Below, one piece after another: positions 1 to 12,513 of a stretch of 64,000 nt of DNA; the first letter of the stretch is position 1, and each line of letters starts with the position of its first letter. The stretch is taken from assembly GCA_021904315.1 (NCBI GenBank), contig CM038907.1, positions 32,185,223 through 32,249,222 on the forward strand, written 5' to 3'. The stretch is from Sphagnum magellanicum (Eukaryota > Streptophyta > Sphagnopsida > Sphagnales > Sphagnaceae). Position numbers and translations under genes: made by a program. Below the pieces are notes generated by a model. That model saw only the letters and a program-made list of their open reading frames with translations, ran no database searches and had not been told where the DNA came from.

Positions 1-716
1 GCATAAAACGTTAAATGTTTTTGTGTGTGAAATTTGAATGAATTGGGATAATTTGTTTTATTGACCACTATGTACCAACTGTCATATGTATTTGGACCCC
101 ATGTTTGTCTTGGAAGCTCTTCAAAATTGAATATGTGCCACCCACATTCTTTCTTGGGTTGAAACCAAAATTTTGTACCATCAACTTCATGATATTCCAA
201 TCAATAGGAGGCAAGTTCATATCTTAAATTATTTTTTAGTTTTACTTTTCATGTTTAGTTTTGCTACCATGGACAATTTGTCTTATGCATATTCCTTTGC
301 GTCAATAACAATCTCTCACCTCTTAGGCCAATTATCTATGGTTTCACATTCCTTTTCATTGAACACCTTGTCCATTGTCATGCATTACCACATCAACACT
401 TACAAATATTGTTATTGTGACACATACATCACATAATAAATCAAACTTTGAATAATACGTTATATCCAAAATTGTTTTGAATCTAGTCATCTAATCATAA
501 CCACTTGACGTAATACATCAAAGGCTAATTGTCATAATTCATATTTTGTTAAATTAACTATTGTTCATTTAAATTATAATTTGTTCAAGAATGGGAAAAA
601 TATGTTAAAAGTACATTAGCCATGTACCAAACCCAACCTAATGCTTGAACATCAAATTCTCACATTAGAAGGTATCAATTTCCCAAAGAAATCTTCCTTT
701 TGGGCTTACTTGAACA

Positions 717-720
<4 letters not shown>

Positions 721-757
<37 letters not shown>
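721..757. repeat. (AT)n microsatellite
   Basis: About 18 uninterrupted AT dinucleotides. It is a simple repeat in intergenic DNA with no gene context. Confidence 0.95.
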
Positions 758-762
<5 letters not shown>

Positions 763-901
763 TTCAAACCATAGTTATAATATTTTATTTAAGTGATTTT
801 ATGGTCATTTGTTCTAAAGGTGTAGAATTGTTCCGGTGCTTAGGATCAAAAAAATGCATTTTGAAACATCAATAAATCATATTCCAATGCCCTTGGTTCT
901 C

Positions 902-1117
902 TCAAAACTTATCATAGGAAAAAGATTGGGCCAACACTTTCAATATTTCATGCTCTAACCTTTCAAAGTTAACATCACACAATGTGGTAGTGCATCTAGT
1001 ATCCAATATATTTCCATAACTTGTAATTATGAAATGCTTGCCAATGCATTGACCTTCCCTTCCGCCATGAAGATCATAGCGACGATTCAACCCTCCTCTC
1101 CCACCAATCAACCACAT
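902..1117 (-). other. Unrecognised minus-strand open frame, possible decayed coding sequence
   Basis: A 71-residue frame, not assigned to a family. It has mixed, protein-like composition, with a Gly/Arg-rich start, the string GQCIGKHFIITSYG, then LDTRCTTTLCDV and a stop shortly after SFSYDKF. This differs from the low-complexity frames around it. I see no flanking exons, start context or splice sites that would make a gene. It may be a fragment of a transposable-element protein or a gene relic. Confidence 0.25.
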
Positions 1118-2807
1118 AAAGTTTTAACTTCAAACACTTGGTAGACTAAAGTTGGTTTACAAATAGAAAGGATGTGGTGGTGAAAGTTGTGTGGAAAAAA
1201 ATGCACACAAAATACAATGGTGGACAGAAAACGATTGATGAACTATCTTCTCACAAATAGCTTTGGGTTCCTAATTTAGGGACAAAGAACACTAATTCAC
1301 TGTTGATTATTGGTCACAAAATTGTCCACACTCATTTGTGTTTCACAATATGAAAATGTCAAAGTTTCAAATTAAATGAAAACACTTACTTAAGGCAATT
1401 TAACAATTGAAAATGGCAAGACAGTTGTCATGGTTGATGTCCAATCTCTAAGTCACTACATGGATTCATCCATCTACCTTTAAGGCTAGACCAACAAACC
1501 ACCGGAAGATGGAAAGAATTTAGGAATACGATATGAGAATTTAAAATTTAGACTACATAGACATACTCCACATAATTTCACACAAAATCATGATTGACAA
1601 GATTTCCATTGACTTACTTGTGAGTTCAAGATAATGGTTTTCCTTGGAAGGTTTACTAGATGGGAATGCTCAACTATTATCCTTCTTGTAGCTCCTAAAA
1701 AGTAATGTGTTGTCAACAACCATATTCAAATTGCCAATAGAGGATTTCAGAGTGAAAGATCTCAGAGAAGATAACCAGCTCATGCAATTGGATAGGTGCC
1801 AAAACAAGAGAAGCTTCTCACTACAATTGCTGATTATCTGAAAACTCTGGTCAAGGAGGAGAGGGTTTAGGGTTTCAGATAAACAGTGATATCTGCAGCT
1901 CAGTTTCACCTTCTGGAGCTCAATTCCATCTTCCATGCATGGCAGATGAAGTGATTTTTACAATGAGTGCAGTCATAAGTCATAACCTTGTGACTGGCCC
2001 TCTGAATGTATCAAACTGTCACCTTCATCATGAATGGCAATGATTAATCACCATAACTCTCACTAACTTCATCAGCTCACAATGGTGGGAGTGAATTAGC
2101 ACACAATCATAACCTTAAAACAGGGAAACAATAATGGAACAATCTGTATCCTGAGATAATCAACAGGAAGATTCAGTCATCATGTTGGTTAGCACCCAAA
2201 GAGACATGGCTAAACAAAAATGTAACAATATTATTTAATCTTAAATGATGGTATTGTGCATTGTCATTCATGGTACTTTTCTGAGCCACCTTGCAAGTTC
2301 CCTTTGCATCAATACTATCTCAAAATGCTTGACCCAGAGGAAGAGTAGAGTACAGCCTGCCAAAGTTTTCCATTCCTCCTGCACTGCCACACTGCACTCC
2401 ACTCTCCTAGATCTCTCTCCACCCTGCACATCCCCACATGATTGCTTTTATTAACAAGATGAGGGGAACTGCACAAAATGCAACAGAGAGATACACATAA
2501 CAACAAGGCTGACAAAGAGCAGGGGGAAGATTCACCATGATGACGTTCCAGTTAGCCACTTCCACTCATTGATTTTGCCATTGTCACCAACCTGTATGTG
2601 TATCTACACATCAATTGAAAACAACACAATTGCAGATACATCGCTAAGTTTGCAAAGCAATTTCCAAGGTAAAAGTAAACAGGTTCATCAACCACCTTGC
2701 ATAAATATGTGCTGAAAGATTCTTCCTGTATATTTGCAGGATCACAACAGTGTCATGAAGCATACCTGACTAACAAAGAAAGGCTGCAAAATGAATTTGT
2801 TTTGCCC

Positions 2808-5593
2808 TTAAGGACCATCAGTAAGCTTCCCTTCACATTTAGGTCCATTGTGGGTACCCATAGAAGCTGTTCCATTTACAGACTCAACCTCTCTGCTGTT
2901 ATCCTTTGATGCCTGTTCACTGCTCACAAGTCCATCTGTTATGAGCCCTCCATTGCTTCCTGCTGCACTTGTCCTCTGTCTTTCTCCAACTCTACCTTGT
3001 GCTCCCCGAGAGTTGTTAGTGGTGGATATAGCAGTGGCAAGTGCAATGGGCATAAGACAAAGTCCTTTGCTTTGTAAATACTGCATAGCTGACCCCATGT
3101 CATCCTCCATCAACTGTGTCACTTCCCTTTCAGTCAATGCAATTCCATCTTGGACAGGACTTGGTGTTCCTGAACTATGGGATATTGTTGCTGACATGTT
3201 ATTTGAGCCCTGTACAGTACATGTAAGGACAAGTTCAGGATATGAAGAAGACACACATTGAACCCAGCACTGAACCATACATAGACTCTCTGACCATATA
3301 CAATCCACACCAAGTCTAAGGGCTAAACATCCTGACATGGAGTGCACACAATCTATTACACTTACAGCAGTTCACAATGTCACAAGCACAAGTCAAAATA
3401 TCAGTTGCATTCATGAGAGAAGGAAGTTGGTACCTCAGCAGGAAGATCTGAAGTAGTTGGAGCCACAGCACCAGCACCTCCAAGCCGGCTCATACTGAGA
3501 ATCTGCCCACCCAACACAAAGCTAAATCATGCCTCTTCCAAATACAGATACCAAAACTTCAAAGACATCCTGTTTGCACACTTCACTGGATGTAGCATGT
3601 CACAGCAGAAGAATGCTCCAATCCTTCAAATCATTTGAGGTCAATCTCTCCTGAAAGACACACAATGACATGCATGCACATCTTTTGAAGGTAGAAGAGG
3701 ATATCAACATGAGCTTATCTTCACCTTTACTTGAAGTTGCAGAAACTTGACATAGTCAATGATTTCATCCAGCATTGACGCCTTGTCAGTCTGCATCACA
3801 ATGAAATTGACAATGTTCAAGTATGAACTCTGTGACCAAAAACTCAGCATCAAGTTTCCAATGCTCCGTGCCAATGCCTGGCTCTAGGTGAAAATTCCTA
3901 CCAACACATGATGAGCAGACATTCTGACCAGAGACAAGTATAGAAGCGGCAAAGAACCTTATTTGAATTTGGCACAAGCTCTTGCAAGGCTTTCATGCGC
4001 TCAGCAATGCGCTCCCTGCGAAGCTGCAATCAAATCACAGTTGATAAAAAAATTGGGGGCTGTGAGATCATCTTTGAAACAAGGACACAAATACTGCACA
4101 AATACTGCACAAACTCATTTAGAGCTCAATCATAAAAGTTGCAAAAACCAGACTACAACACTACACATACCCGCTCTGCAATGCTATGTGGATCAGTGGC
4201 TTGACCACGCCGTGCTCGAACCCGGGGCCTGCCACCAACCGATGGCAGTCCCTGTTGTGGTGACCCTCCAAATCCAGAGGGAGCTGATGTAGGCCCGTTT
4301 CCCTGCTGCCAAAGAACAACCATACAATTTTCTTATCCTCATGAAGAACTTCACTGCAATCTTCTACAGGAATTTCATCAATGGAGTATCAGGATTGTGA
4401 GCTGGTGAACAAGGCTCTGAAGTGTTACAGTGATTCCAGAGCGATTCTCACACAAGGAGTCTTCATCATCCTCCCTGAATCTTTTCCCAAGAGACGGGGC
4501 ATCTTGAGAACTGAATTCTCCATGGCAAAGAACATGCTCAGCCTTGGTCTGCGCAGGGTTCATAGGCAGGTGAGGCACCATCCCTGCATATGGTTGGCAC
4601 CAGGTTGGAGCTGCAGGAGGGGGGCAATGGTCCCCTCGCCCCAGTTGCCCACCAGAATCTTCACTGCCACTGCTCCCCACAGAAGTAGACCTAGTTAGTG
4701 AAGCCACCCCCTGCAGCCCTGAACTCATTTGCAACCCTGCACTGTCTGATCCTCCTGGCTCTTGAGTTGCCACTGACACTCCCTCCATGCAACCTGCCTC
4801 ACCCCGCATTTCCTTACCTGATTGATGCCCCAGCACAACGCTACATGAGAAACAATGCTCTTAGGCTCTGAGGTTCTGCACACAGCCATTCTATCTCAAC
4901 TCTAGAATCTTTCTTACAGCCAAGATAAATGAGGCATGACCAGCCTTCGAGAAAATCTTGGACATCTGCAGCAAACCTGCTCTCCCTCCTCTCAGTAGCC
5001 AATTCTCCAGCGTCTTGTCTGACAAACGACACCGATCTTCTAAGAAACAGCAAACAAAGGCACAGAATTTTGAGGCTTTGAGTCTCTTCACCTTGCAGCT
5101 GCTGTTGTTGCTGGTGCAGATGAGTGGTGATCAACGCATCGTCCGCCGAGCAGTGTACGCTTTCCACGCCTGATTCCTTCTTCTCCTCCAGGACTTGGTT
5201 AACCAGAGCTTGGCTGGAAACCAGGGCGGAGGCTTGGTTGCCACCAACCAGAGTTCCGTTGTTCAAGAGTCCCGGTGGCGTGAGCGACATGGCGAACCTT
5301 TTCTGCGCCGCGGTGCTCATGCTACTGCCGCCGCTGTCAACGTTGTTGTTGTCGCCGTTGTTGTTAACCCCTACACCCACCATCGCAAAGTCCGCCCCGG
5401 CCCGCTCCATCGCCATGGCCCCCGCCCCAGCATTGTAGTCCCAGGGCATGGCAAATATGTGCTCCAGAAACTCCTCCATCGCTGGGGTTTGCTGCACCTG
5501 CCCCTGCAGCTCAAAATGCAAGCTCTGCTGCTGCTGCGGTTGCTGCGTAATGGTCGTGGATTGCCCGCCGACGCCCACTCCCCCACCACCCAT
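2808..5593 (-). CDS. bHLH transcription factor, LRL (ROOTHAIRLESS-like) type
   Basis: Seven coding exons on the reverse strand: 5593-5092, 4817-4429, 4305-4171, 4023-3958, 3790-3725, 3502-3434 and 3209-2808. Phases agree throughout, giving 542 residues and a TAA stop. The start is the first ATG of the open exon; the upstream in-frame triplet at 5692 is GTG. An N-terminal motif [14 protein letters not shown] lies at residues 39-52, followed by Asn-, Gly- and Gln-rich stretches. The bHLH spans about 325-386. Its basic region carries His337, Glu341 and Arg345, the H-E-R triad of E-box/G-box binders. Helix 2 is [20 protein letters not shown]. The C-terminal block [20 protein letters not shown] (residues 447-466) is diagnostic of the LRL group rather than UNE12. 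In land plants LRL factors promote tip-growing cells such as root hairs and rhizoids. The exon 1/exon 2 junction and the GTTCTT donor of exon 4 are the least certain details. Nothing looks broken. Confidence 0.9.
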
Positions 5594-6000
5594 GCCCACA
5601 AGCCTCCTCTTCCCCCTTTCCCCACAAGCGTATTCCGCACTACTGATACAACTGCTGCTGCGACTGCGACTAACTGACTCTAGCCCCGGCACAACTAGCT
5701 CTCAGCTCCAGCACTCCGCAACCGCTGCAAATTGCGACGGAAGACTCCGAGATTCTAGAGAAAAGAGCAAGCTGCTTTCTACGGGAAAGTACAGGAAAGC
5801 GAGCTTCCGAAAGTCCAATTTTGAGGAGCAATTTGAGGAGCTGTAGCCCGATGGAGTGCACCTAATTTCTTTCTTATGCAGCTGGAGTCGCTACAGGATT
5901 CAGCAGGGAGAGGAGGCGGGACCCAACCGAGGAAGCGCGGTGATCCCGCACGTTCACGACGTGGACGACGACGACAGCCGACACTTAAGATACGTACCAT
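5594..6000 (-). promoter_or_regulatory. 5' leader and promoter-proximal region of the bHLH gene
   Basis: Upstream of the bHLH start on the reverse strand, the DNA becomes GC-richer than its surroundings. It contains pyrimidine-rich stretches and a CGT-rich run around 5955-5985, as expected of a plant leader and core promoter. Short open frames on both strands in this stretch look like shadows. I cannot place the transcription start or a convincing TATA box. Confidence 0.4.
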
Positions 6001-8700
6001 GTTGGCCGGTTAATGAGTTTTGACCCGGATATCAATCCGGTTATTCATAACCTGTCAGTCGATTCTTGATTGCTGATAACCGCCTGATATTGAATTTTCA
6101 AAATCTAATAGCCTAGCTGCATGAGCCAATTATTATGCAGGTAAGCTCTCAATACTTAAATACTAATACAAAAATTTAAGAAAACAGGGAGCTGTCCGAT
6201 CATATTTATTACACTCTTCTCTTGCAGGTGTTACGCTTTACTGGGCCTTTTACGAGGCTCAGCAAACTGTCTACAATGCTGGGCTAAAACCATTGTGCTG
6301 AGCCAAACCAGCATGTTTTAACTTTTCTTCATCCAATTCATTTTAAAGTTCTGGATCACATACTCAGCACCGCTAGGATGGTGTAACACTTACCTCTATA
6401 TCAACCTGGTAGGGACATGAGCTAATATTATCCTTGCACTAATTTTATATAAATTTCAATATCAGCCAAAAATCAATCTTGGAGCAAATAGGGTAAATAG
6501 GTCAGTGAGTGAACATTTAAGAACTCAAAGGAGGTGGAATCTCGTACATTGTTTGTCTGTTTCTGAAACTCAAAGAACATTTGTAACCCTTCACCTAGCA
6601 CTTCCAATGCTGCAAAAATTGTTCAATTCAACAAAGAAATGGGGAAGATATGGGGTGTTCAATTTAAGGGCATTTAGTGTTCGATGATGAGTGAATTAAA
6701 AACAGATTAAGATTTCAAGCTTAAAGTCTTTGATCCTTAGATCTTTGCATCTGAAATACAAAGCCGTTTTGTAAAGCTCTAGTTGGTTTTTAATCACTCA
6801 AAACCTACTAAAAATGAGAAAGATAAAGGACTGGAACTAGAGAGGAATCTAAAGATATTTTTCCAAAAAAATTGGAGCAAACTATCACTCATCCTCTTCC
6901 TGTGTTTTCTGCTGCAGTAGTCCTTTTTACTTCTGATGCTCAAAGAACATTTGTAGCCTCCAATTTGCGCATAAAATGACACAAAAATTCCTCAATTTGT
7001 TTAATGAGTAAGGAAAATATTGGAAAGTGTTGGGTGATGGGCGGTTCTACCCTCCCAGGACCAGACTGCTATGAAATTTATTTTTAAATCACCCAATTCC
7101 AGCACCAGCCTGGTATGAAATAAAAATTTAAAAATTCAGACAACCAAGACAAGGCTAGTATGTTAAAAGTCACACCAGAGCAGCACCGGTACTTACCTTT
7201 CTAGACATAGTGCTGCTGGCCTGTAGCTATACACCGGCACGCCGATGGATGAGACTCGTCCCTGAAAGAGGAGAACCTCTTCGATGTGCAATCAGCATTA
7301 TCGTATCATCGTATTATCTATCCCCCCATGGCACCGTCGGTTGCTCGCTGGCGCACTGTACATACTATGTACGTATGTACCATTCTTTCTGTTCTTAAAT
7401 GTGGTACTTCATCTCGTTGCCGTTTGTTGTTGCTAGCTTTGATGCAAGGAAGTCATGCCTGCGCGTGAGGGTGAGGCACTTAATGGTGGAACCTGGCACC
7501 AGTAATAGTATCTTTTAATAACTGACCTTTTGTCTTTTTGACCTTATTGGTGTTGTTCACTGGCATGGTGTAATGATAATAAAAATCCATATTCATAACG
7601 TGTACAGCTACGGCTGTCACATATGAAATGCAATTCTGAATGAAGAAGACATTAAGGTCCCGGGTAGCAGATTATGTCATTTTCTAGAACCACATTATAT
7701 GGCATTATCTTCAGATGATGGTCATATGCTCATAATAGTGACCAAAATCTCTGATTGAACATGAATTATTTTTTTAATTGTTGAATCTGCCACCCCAGAC
7801 CTTAATATCACAGAACGGTCTCAACCTTTCCAATTATGTTGAGTACATTGCTTGGGGGCCTTCCCCAGCATAATTTATTTTTACCTCGCCCCAGGGAGAA
7901 GAAGGTGGGCATCCCCACCAAGTTGGAGTGTCTTGTGGACTTTTGCACCAACTGGGAGGTTTAAAGGATGCTTAAAAAGATCGAGATTTGCACCTGGGTG
8001 ACCCACTTTTAGAATGCATGTTAGTCTATAGTTAATATAAGCAACAAGAAAGTGAAATCACCAAATTCCATGAAATCAAAAAGAATATAGGACAAGGGAT
8101 TATAGCTCCTTTGATATGACAGTCTATGTTGCTGGACCTCAAAAGGATAAACAAAATACGTGAATGAGGGAAGACTCATGAAAGAATAATTAAGCCCAAA
8201 AAACTTTTAAACAATGTGTAAAATTTTTATTTGTTTTAAATGTGATCAAAGTTGAAAGGGGCAATATATTCAATTGATGCGAAAATTTAAAAAAAAATAG
8301 GAGGAAAAATGTTTACCCATGTTAATGAAAGGGTGGTTAGAAGGGTTAAAAATAAATTGTTCAACCGCCAAGTTTTGTGTGGAAGTGATATTAAAAGATT
8401 GTCAATGGGAGAGTGTAGCAAGCCTAACAAAGAAAAAAAGCAAGCGTGTGCCGATTGATGACGTTGAAAAAGATTTTATTGACCATGCATGATGATGAAC
8501 TGGGTTATGAAATATCTGCAAATATTTTCAAAAAAAGCAGCTTTGTAGCTTTCTTTCAAGCAAGCCAAAAGACTTGCTTAGTTGACTTTACGTTTTGCTT
8601 GTTAAATAAAGTTACACGAAGCAATGATAAACAAATAATTATGCGACTTCCTGTTAAATATTAATGAATTTGATGTTTAGAATGAGTTTATTATATCTAA
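6001..8700. other. Intergenic DNA without recognisable genes
   Basis: Mixed-composition DNA. Two weakly similar stretches start with CAAAGAACATTTGTA at 6571 and 6941, 370 bases apart, and may be relics of a duplicated element. Short frames at 6505-6687, 7210-7468 and 8446-8664 have no recognisable protein content. Confidence 0.5.
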
Positions 8701-11700
8701 CTAATTTCATAAACATGACATTGGTAAAAAAAAAAATGTAAAGTTGTCAACTTTGATAAAGTGTTTTGATGGATATATTATTCTCAATGTTGATTTGAAT
8801 ATATTTTTAATTTTGATTAAATAATGCCCGTTAAAATATTATAATTTTTTTGAAATTTATTTTTTTTATGTTTTCATATGTGAAATTAAAAATACAAAAA
8901 TAGTTATTAACAATCATGATAAATCATAATTATAATTATAATCAAATTTCATATTGATTTATTTGTAAATTTGATTTTCAATACAAACCAAAAGGTACCA
9001 ACATGTTAAATTTATTGTTACCACTTGTTGGAATTATGAACATTATGAAAATTAATCAATATCAAATCCAATAAAAAAGATTTTGGATGTAGAATGCGGT
9101 TTAATGGTTTGAAATACTCCAAGAAATGTTATTCCTTTCATTTGAAACAAAATCTTGAAATTGAAAACATCTAAGACAATCTATGATCATGATGTATAAT
9201 AGGTTGAAAACTTTAATCATAATTTAATATTCATCTATCCAAAAAAAAAAAAGTAATATTTATTTAACAAGGTTTAGGGTAAAAAACTTTAAAATGTAAT
9301 TGTTGAATGAAAAAATGAAACAAAAACACATTTGAATGTGAATCATGCACTCTTAAATAACATGCCAAATTTTTTTTCAAAGTTTTCAAAACTTTGGTGT
9401 GATATATAATGATAGTAGGTTGGGAAACATGTGATTTATGATTAACATGCAATTGATTTAACCAAAATATTAAATCTTTAAGTAATGTAGAATTTGAAAT
9501 CAAGAGTCAGATTTTGAACATGTTTTCAAAACTACATTAAAAAATGGAAAAGTTCTTTGATTTTTTTTTTAAAAAATCAACGTTTATGGTTTTTTCAAGT
9601 TTTGCACATTTCAATTTGCACCAATTTGCAAGTGTTGATGATTTTCCTACAAATTAAATCGCTTCTTTAAATCTTTTTCTTTTTTTGTCTATTTCTTTGT
9701 TTTTTTCCTTTCTTTTCAAACTTGTATGCCATTAAGTCATTCATCCTCCCATGCATTTAATTCAATTAATAACACACATCAAAAGAAAATCATAACCTCC
9801 ACAACATATTCATGGGATGTAAAAAACACACATGATTTAATAGATTCATAAAAATTTCAAGATTATTTAAATATTTCTTTTTACTATAATATAAATGAAA
9901 ATTCAACACATGTTTCTATAACAATTAATGATTAAAAAACAATTCATGTCAAAAAATTAATATTCTTGAATATGCCAAAAAACTATGTATTTTCCTTTTA
10001 AAAAATTTGTTCTTGGGAAAAATAAATTTTCAAATTATAATGTTTTTGGCAAGGCATTTAATTAATAAATAAATTATAAATATAAAAATGGCATATACTT
10101 ACAATAAATTATGCAATAAATAATATGAACTATTTGTTTTTTGAGGTCATATTTGCAAAAGGGACAAGGAACATACAAACCATTTTATCTCATGAAATCA
10201 TGCTTGTTTTATAACAACATTTTAATCTCTATCCTATTTTATAATGTTAATAATGGTTCTTAAGGTTTTTATTAATTTCAAAAATATTTTAAATTCATAT
10301 AATAAAATATCATTAATTTCAAATTATAATTTTTTAAAGGATTTATCATCAAGCAATGAAATTTGTAATGAAGATAATGTTGGTCATTTACCATATAATT
10401 AATGATATGCAAATTGAATTTTTAATTAATGAATTATCAATACAAACTAATGAAAGGATCACTATTGATGATTTAATTGATGTAAACTTAATTGATCATG
10501 AATATAGAAAGAATGTTTTTATTCAATAGAAAATTCATGCAACAATCTTTCTATATATTATGATAGGAGAATTTGAATAATGAAACATATCATTATCTCA
10601 ATAGATTGTTAATAACCACTATTTTTGTCACAAGACATGCACAAAGATATTTTGGTTTATTTATTTCATATTATGTATGTAATCATGTAACAATGATACA
10701 ATGACATTTTTCATGTAGAATTTGTCTTGTAAACATTCGTAAATCCTTATTCAATTTTGTTAGTGATTATTTTTACAAACAAAAAATGTCAACTGTGAAT
10801 TTCAAAAATAACATTATTCACAAATATACCTTTTCAACCATCATTTTTTTTCCATATTATTTCATTTTCAAACTATTTTATATTTCACTTCATTTTGGTT
10901 AAGTAATTTCACAAATATGTAGGTTTTAAATGCTTAGGTTTTTTTTCTTTTTTGAAGCATGAATACTCATGTCATTGAAAACATTCCTATAAAGGTATAA
11001 ACGGGATATCATAGAGCATGCACTATATAATAATGATGTAATGCATTTCATCAAATTATTAAAACACATATCAAAATAATCTTGTAACCAAAATTTTTTT
11101 TAAAAAGAAAAAACATTGAAAAAAATAGTACATCTTTCCTTTTTTGGTCCATTAATTCTTTCAATTGTTTCTTTTCACATAATGCACACATAATGAGGTG
11201 AACATCACTCAACGTTTTAACACTTTAAGTAAGTGCAAATCACAATGAAGAAAAAAAACAAATGTTCATGCCCAAACATAGAAAACTTGTTTCATGTTCA
11301 TATGTCAATGGCATGAAATGTTGAAATAACTTTGAGAAAGATGAATTTCAGCCAAAGAGTAATGATGATATGATGCAATGTGTAACATGCAAAAAATCCT
11401 ACTTATTTGCACCAAAATTAAAAACATTGGAAAAGAAGGAAACAATAGATGTCATTGTGGAGCAAGAAAAAATTGTTGTTGAAATGAAAGGCACGTCTAG
11501 TTCCTTTCTATATAAAATTGGAATCCATCAATGTATTTGAATTCCATTTGATTAAGTCTAAATTCAATTCCAACTCAATTGGATTAAGTTTGAATTGAGT
11601 TGAATTTGAATTCAATTAAAGACAATTAGTATGCAAATTGGTGGAAAATGTGTTCAATATCTTCTTGTGAATATGTTGTTGGAAAAAAATATTTAATACA

Positions 11701-12496
11701 CAAATCTAAAAAGAGACCTTTCCATACTTCTTCACTTTGGAATGACCTAACAAATTCCAATTTGGAATTGTCTAATGTATGACAACTTAAAGAACCTAAA
11801 ATTGTCCTACCTAAACCAGTTCCAATGAATCATCGTCACTGGAACTTTGATATGTGTTTCGATCATTTGATTAAGTTTTATGCATCACATTATTACTATA
11901 CAACACAAGCCATATAATATCAACCATTTATACCTTTACAAGCATGTTTTCAATTACATGGGTATCTTTCAAAAGGAAAGAAAAAACCTAAACATTTAGA
12001 ACCTCCATATGTGTCAAATTACTTAAACAAGATGAAGCAAAAGATAATTTTTTTATAAATGAAATAATATGAAAACAATTGATCAAATAATGGCTAGAAA
12101 AACTATATTTGAGAATAATATTATATTTGAAATCCACATTTGACATGTTGTTGTCTTGTGAAATCAATCCTTGGCAAAATTGAATAAGGATCTATGATTT
12201 TTTACAAATCATTATACAGGCAAAATGACATTTAATCATTGTTAAAAATTATGTACCTAATATGAATAAATAAATAAAATAAATTCTTTTCATGTCTCGT
12301 GAAAAAATCAATGGTTACTAACATTATATTGAAATAATGGCATGTTTGACAATCCAAATTTTGAACATTCCAAAAACTCATCACCTTCTCTCGCTTCCTC
12401 TTTAACAATCCACTTTGCCACAATTCTTAAAAACTAATGGCATTAGTAGCAAGTGGACTAGACTAGTCATCATTGCCATGTTTATTCTTTGTGTGT

Positions 12497-12513
12497 GGGG
12501 GGGGGGGGGGGGG
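12497..12513. repeat. Poly(G) tract of 17 bases
   Basis: Seventeen consecutive G residues preceded by a short GT run and followed by TGGGGGTGG. It is a simple homopolymer in the gene desert, and its exact length may be an assembly estimate. Confidence 0.9.

Larger units (their letters stand above)
1..2440. other. AT-rich intergenic DNA
   Basis: No gene is recognisable here. The open frames are short and of biased composition. The stretch holds one (AT)n tract and one minus-strand frame (902-1117) of unusually protein-like composition, listed separately. The right end lies downstream of the minus-strand bHLH gene. A reverse-strand AATAAA at about 2452-2447 could be its poly(A) signal, though that would imply a 3' UTR of about 350 bases. 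Confidence 0.6.

Noticed and set aside
5124..5846. Several long plus-strand frames opposite the bHLH first exon
   Set aside because: They are shadows of the GC-rich coding exon on the reverse strand. The bHLH frame carries the conserved motifs.
6571..7036. Pair of similar stretches starting CAAAGAACATTTGTA
   Set aside because: Beyond about 20 bases the similarity is weak and could be chance in AT-rich DNA. It is mentioned only in the region entry.
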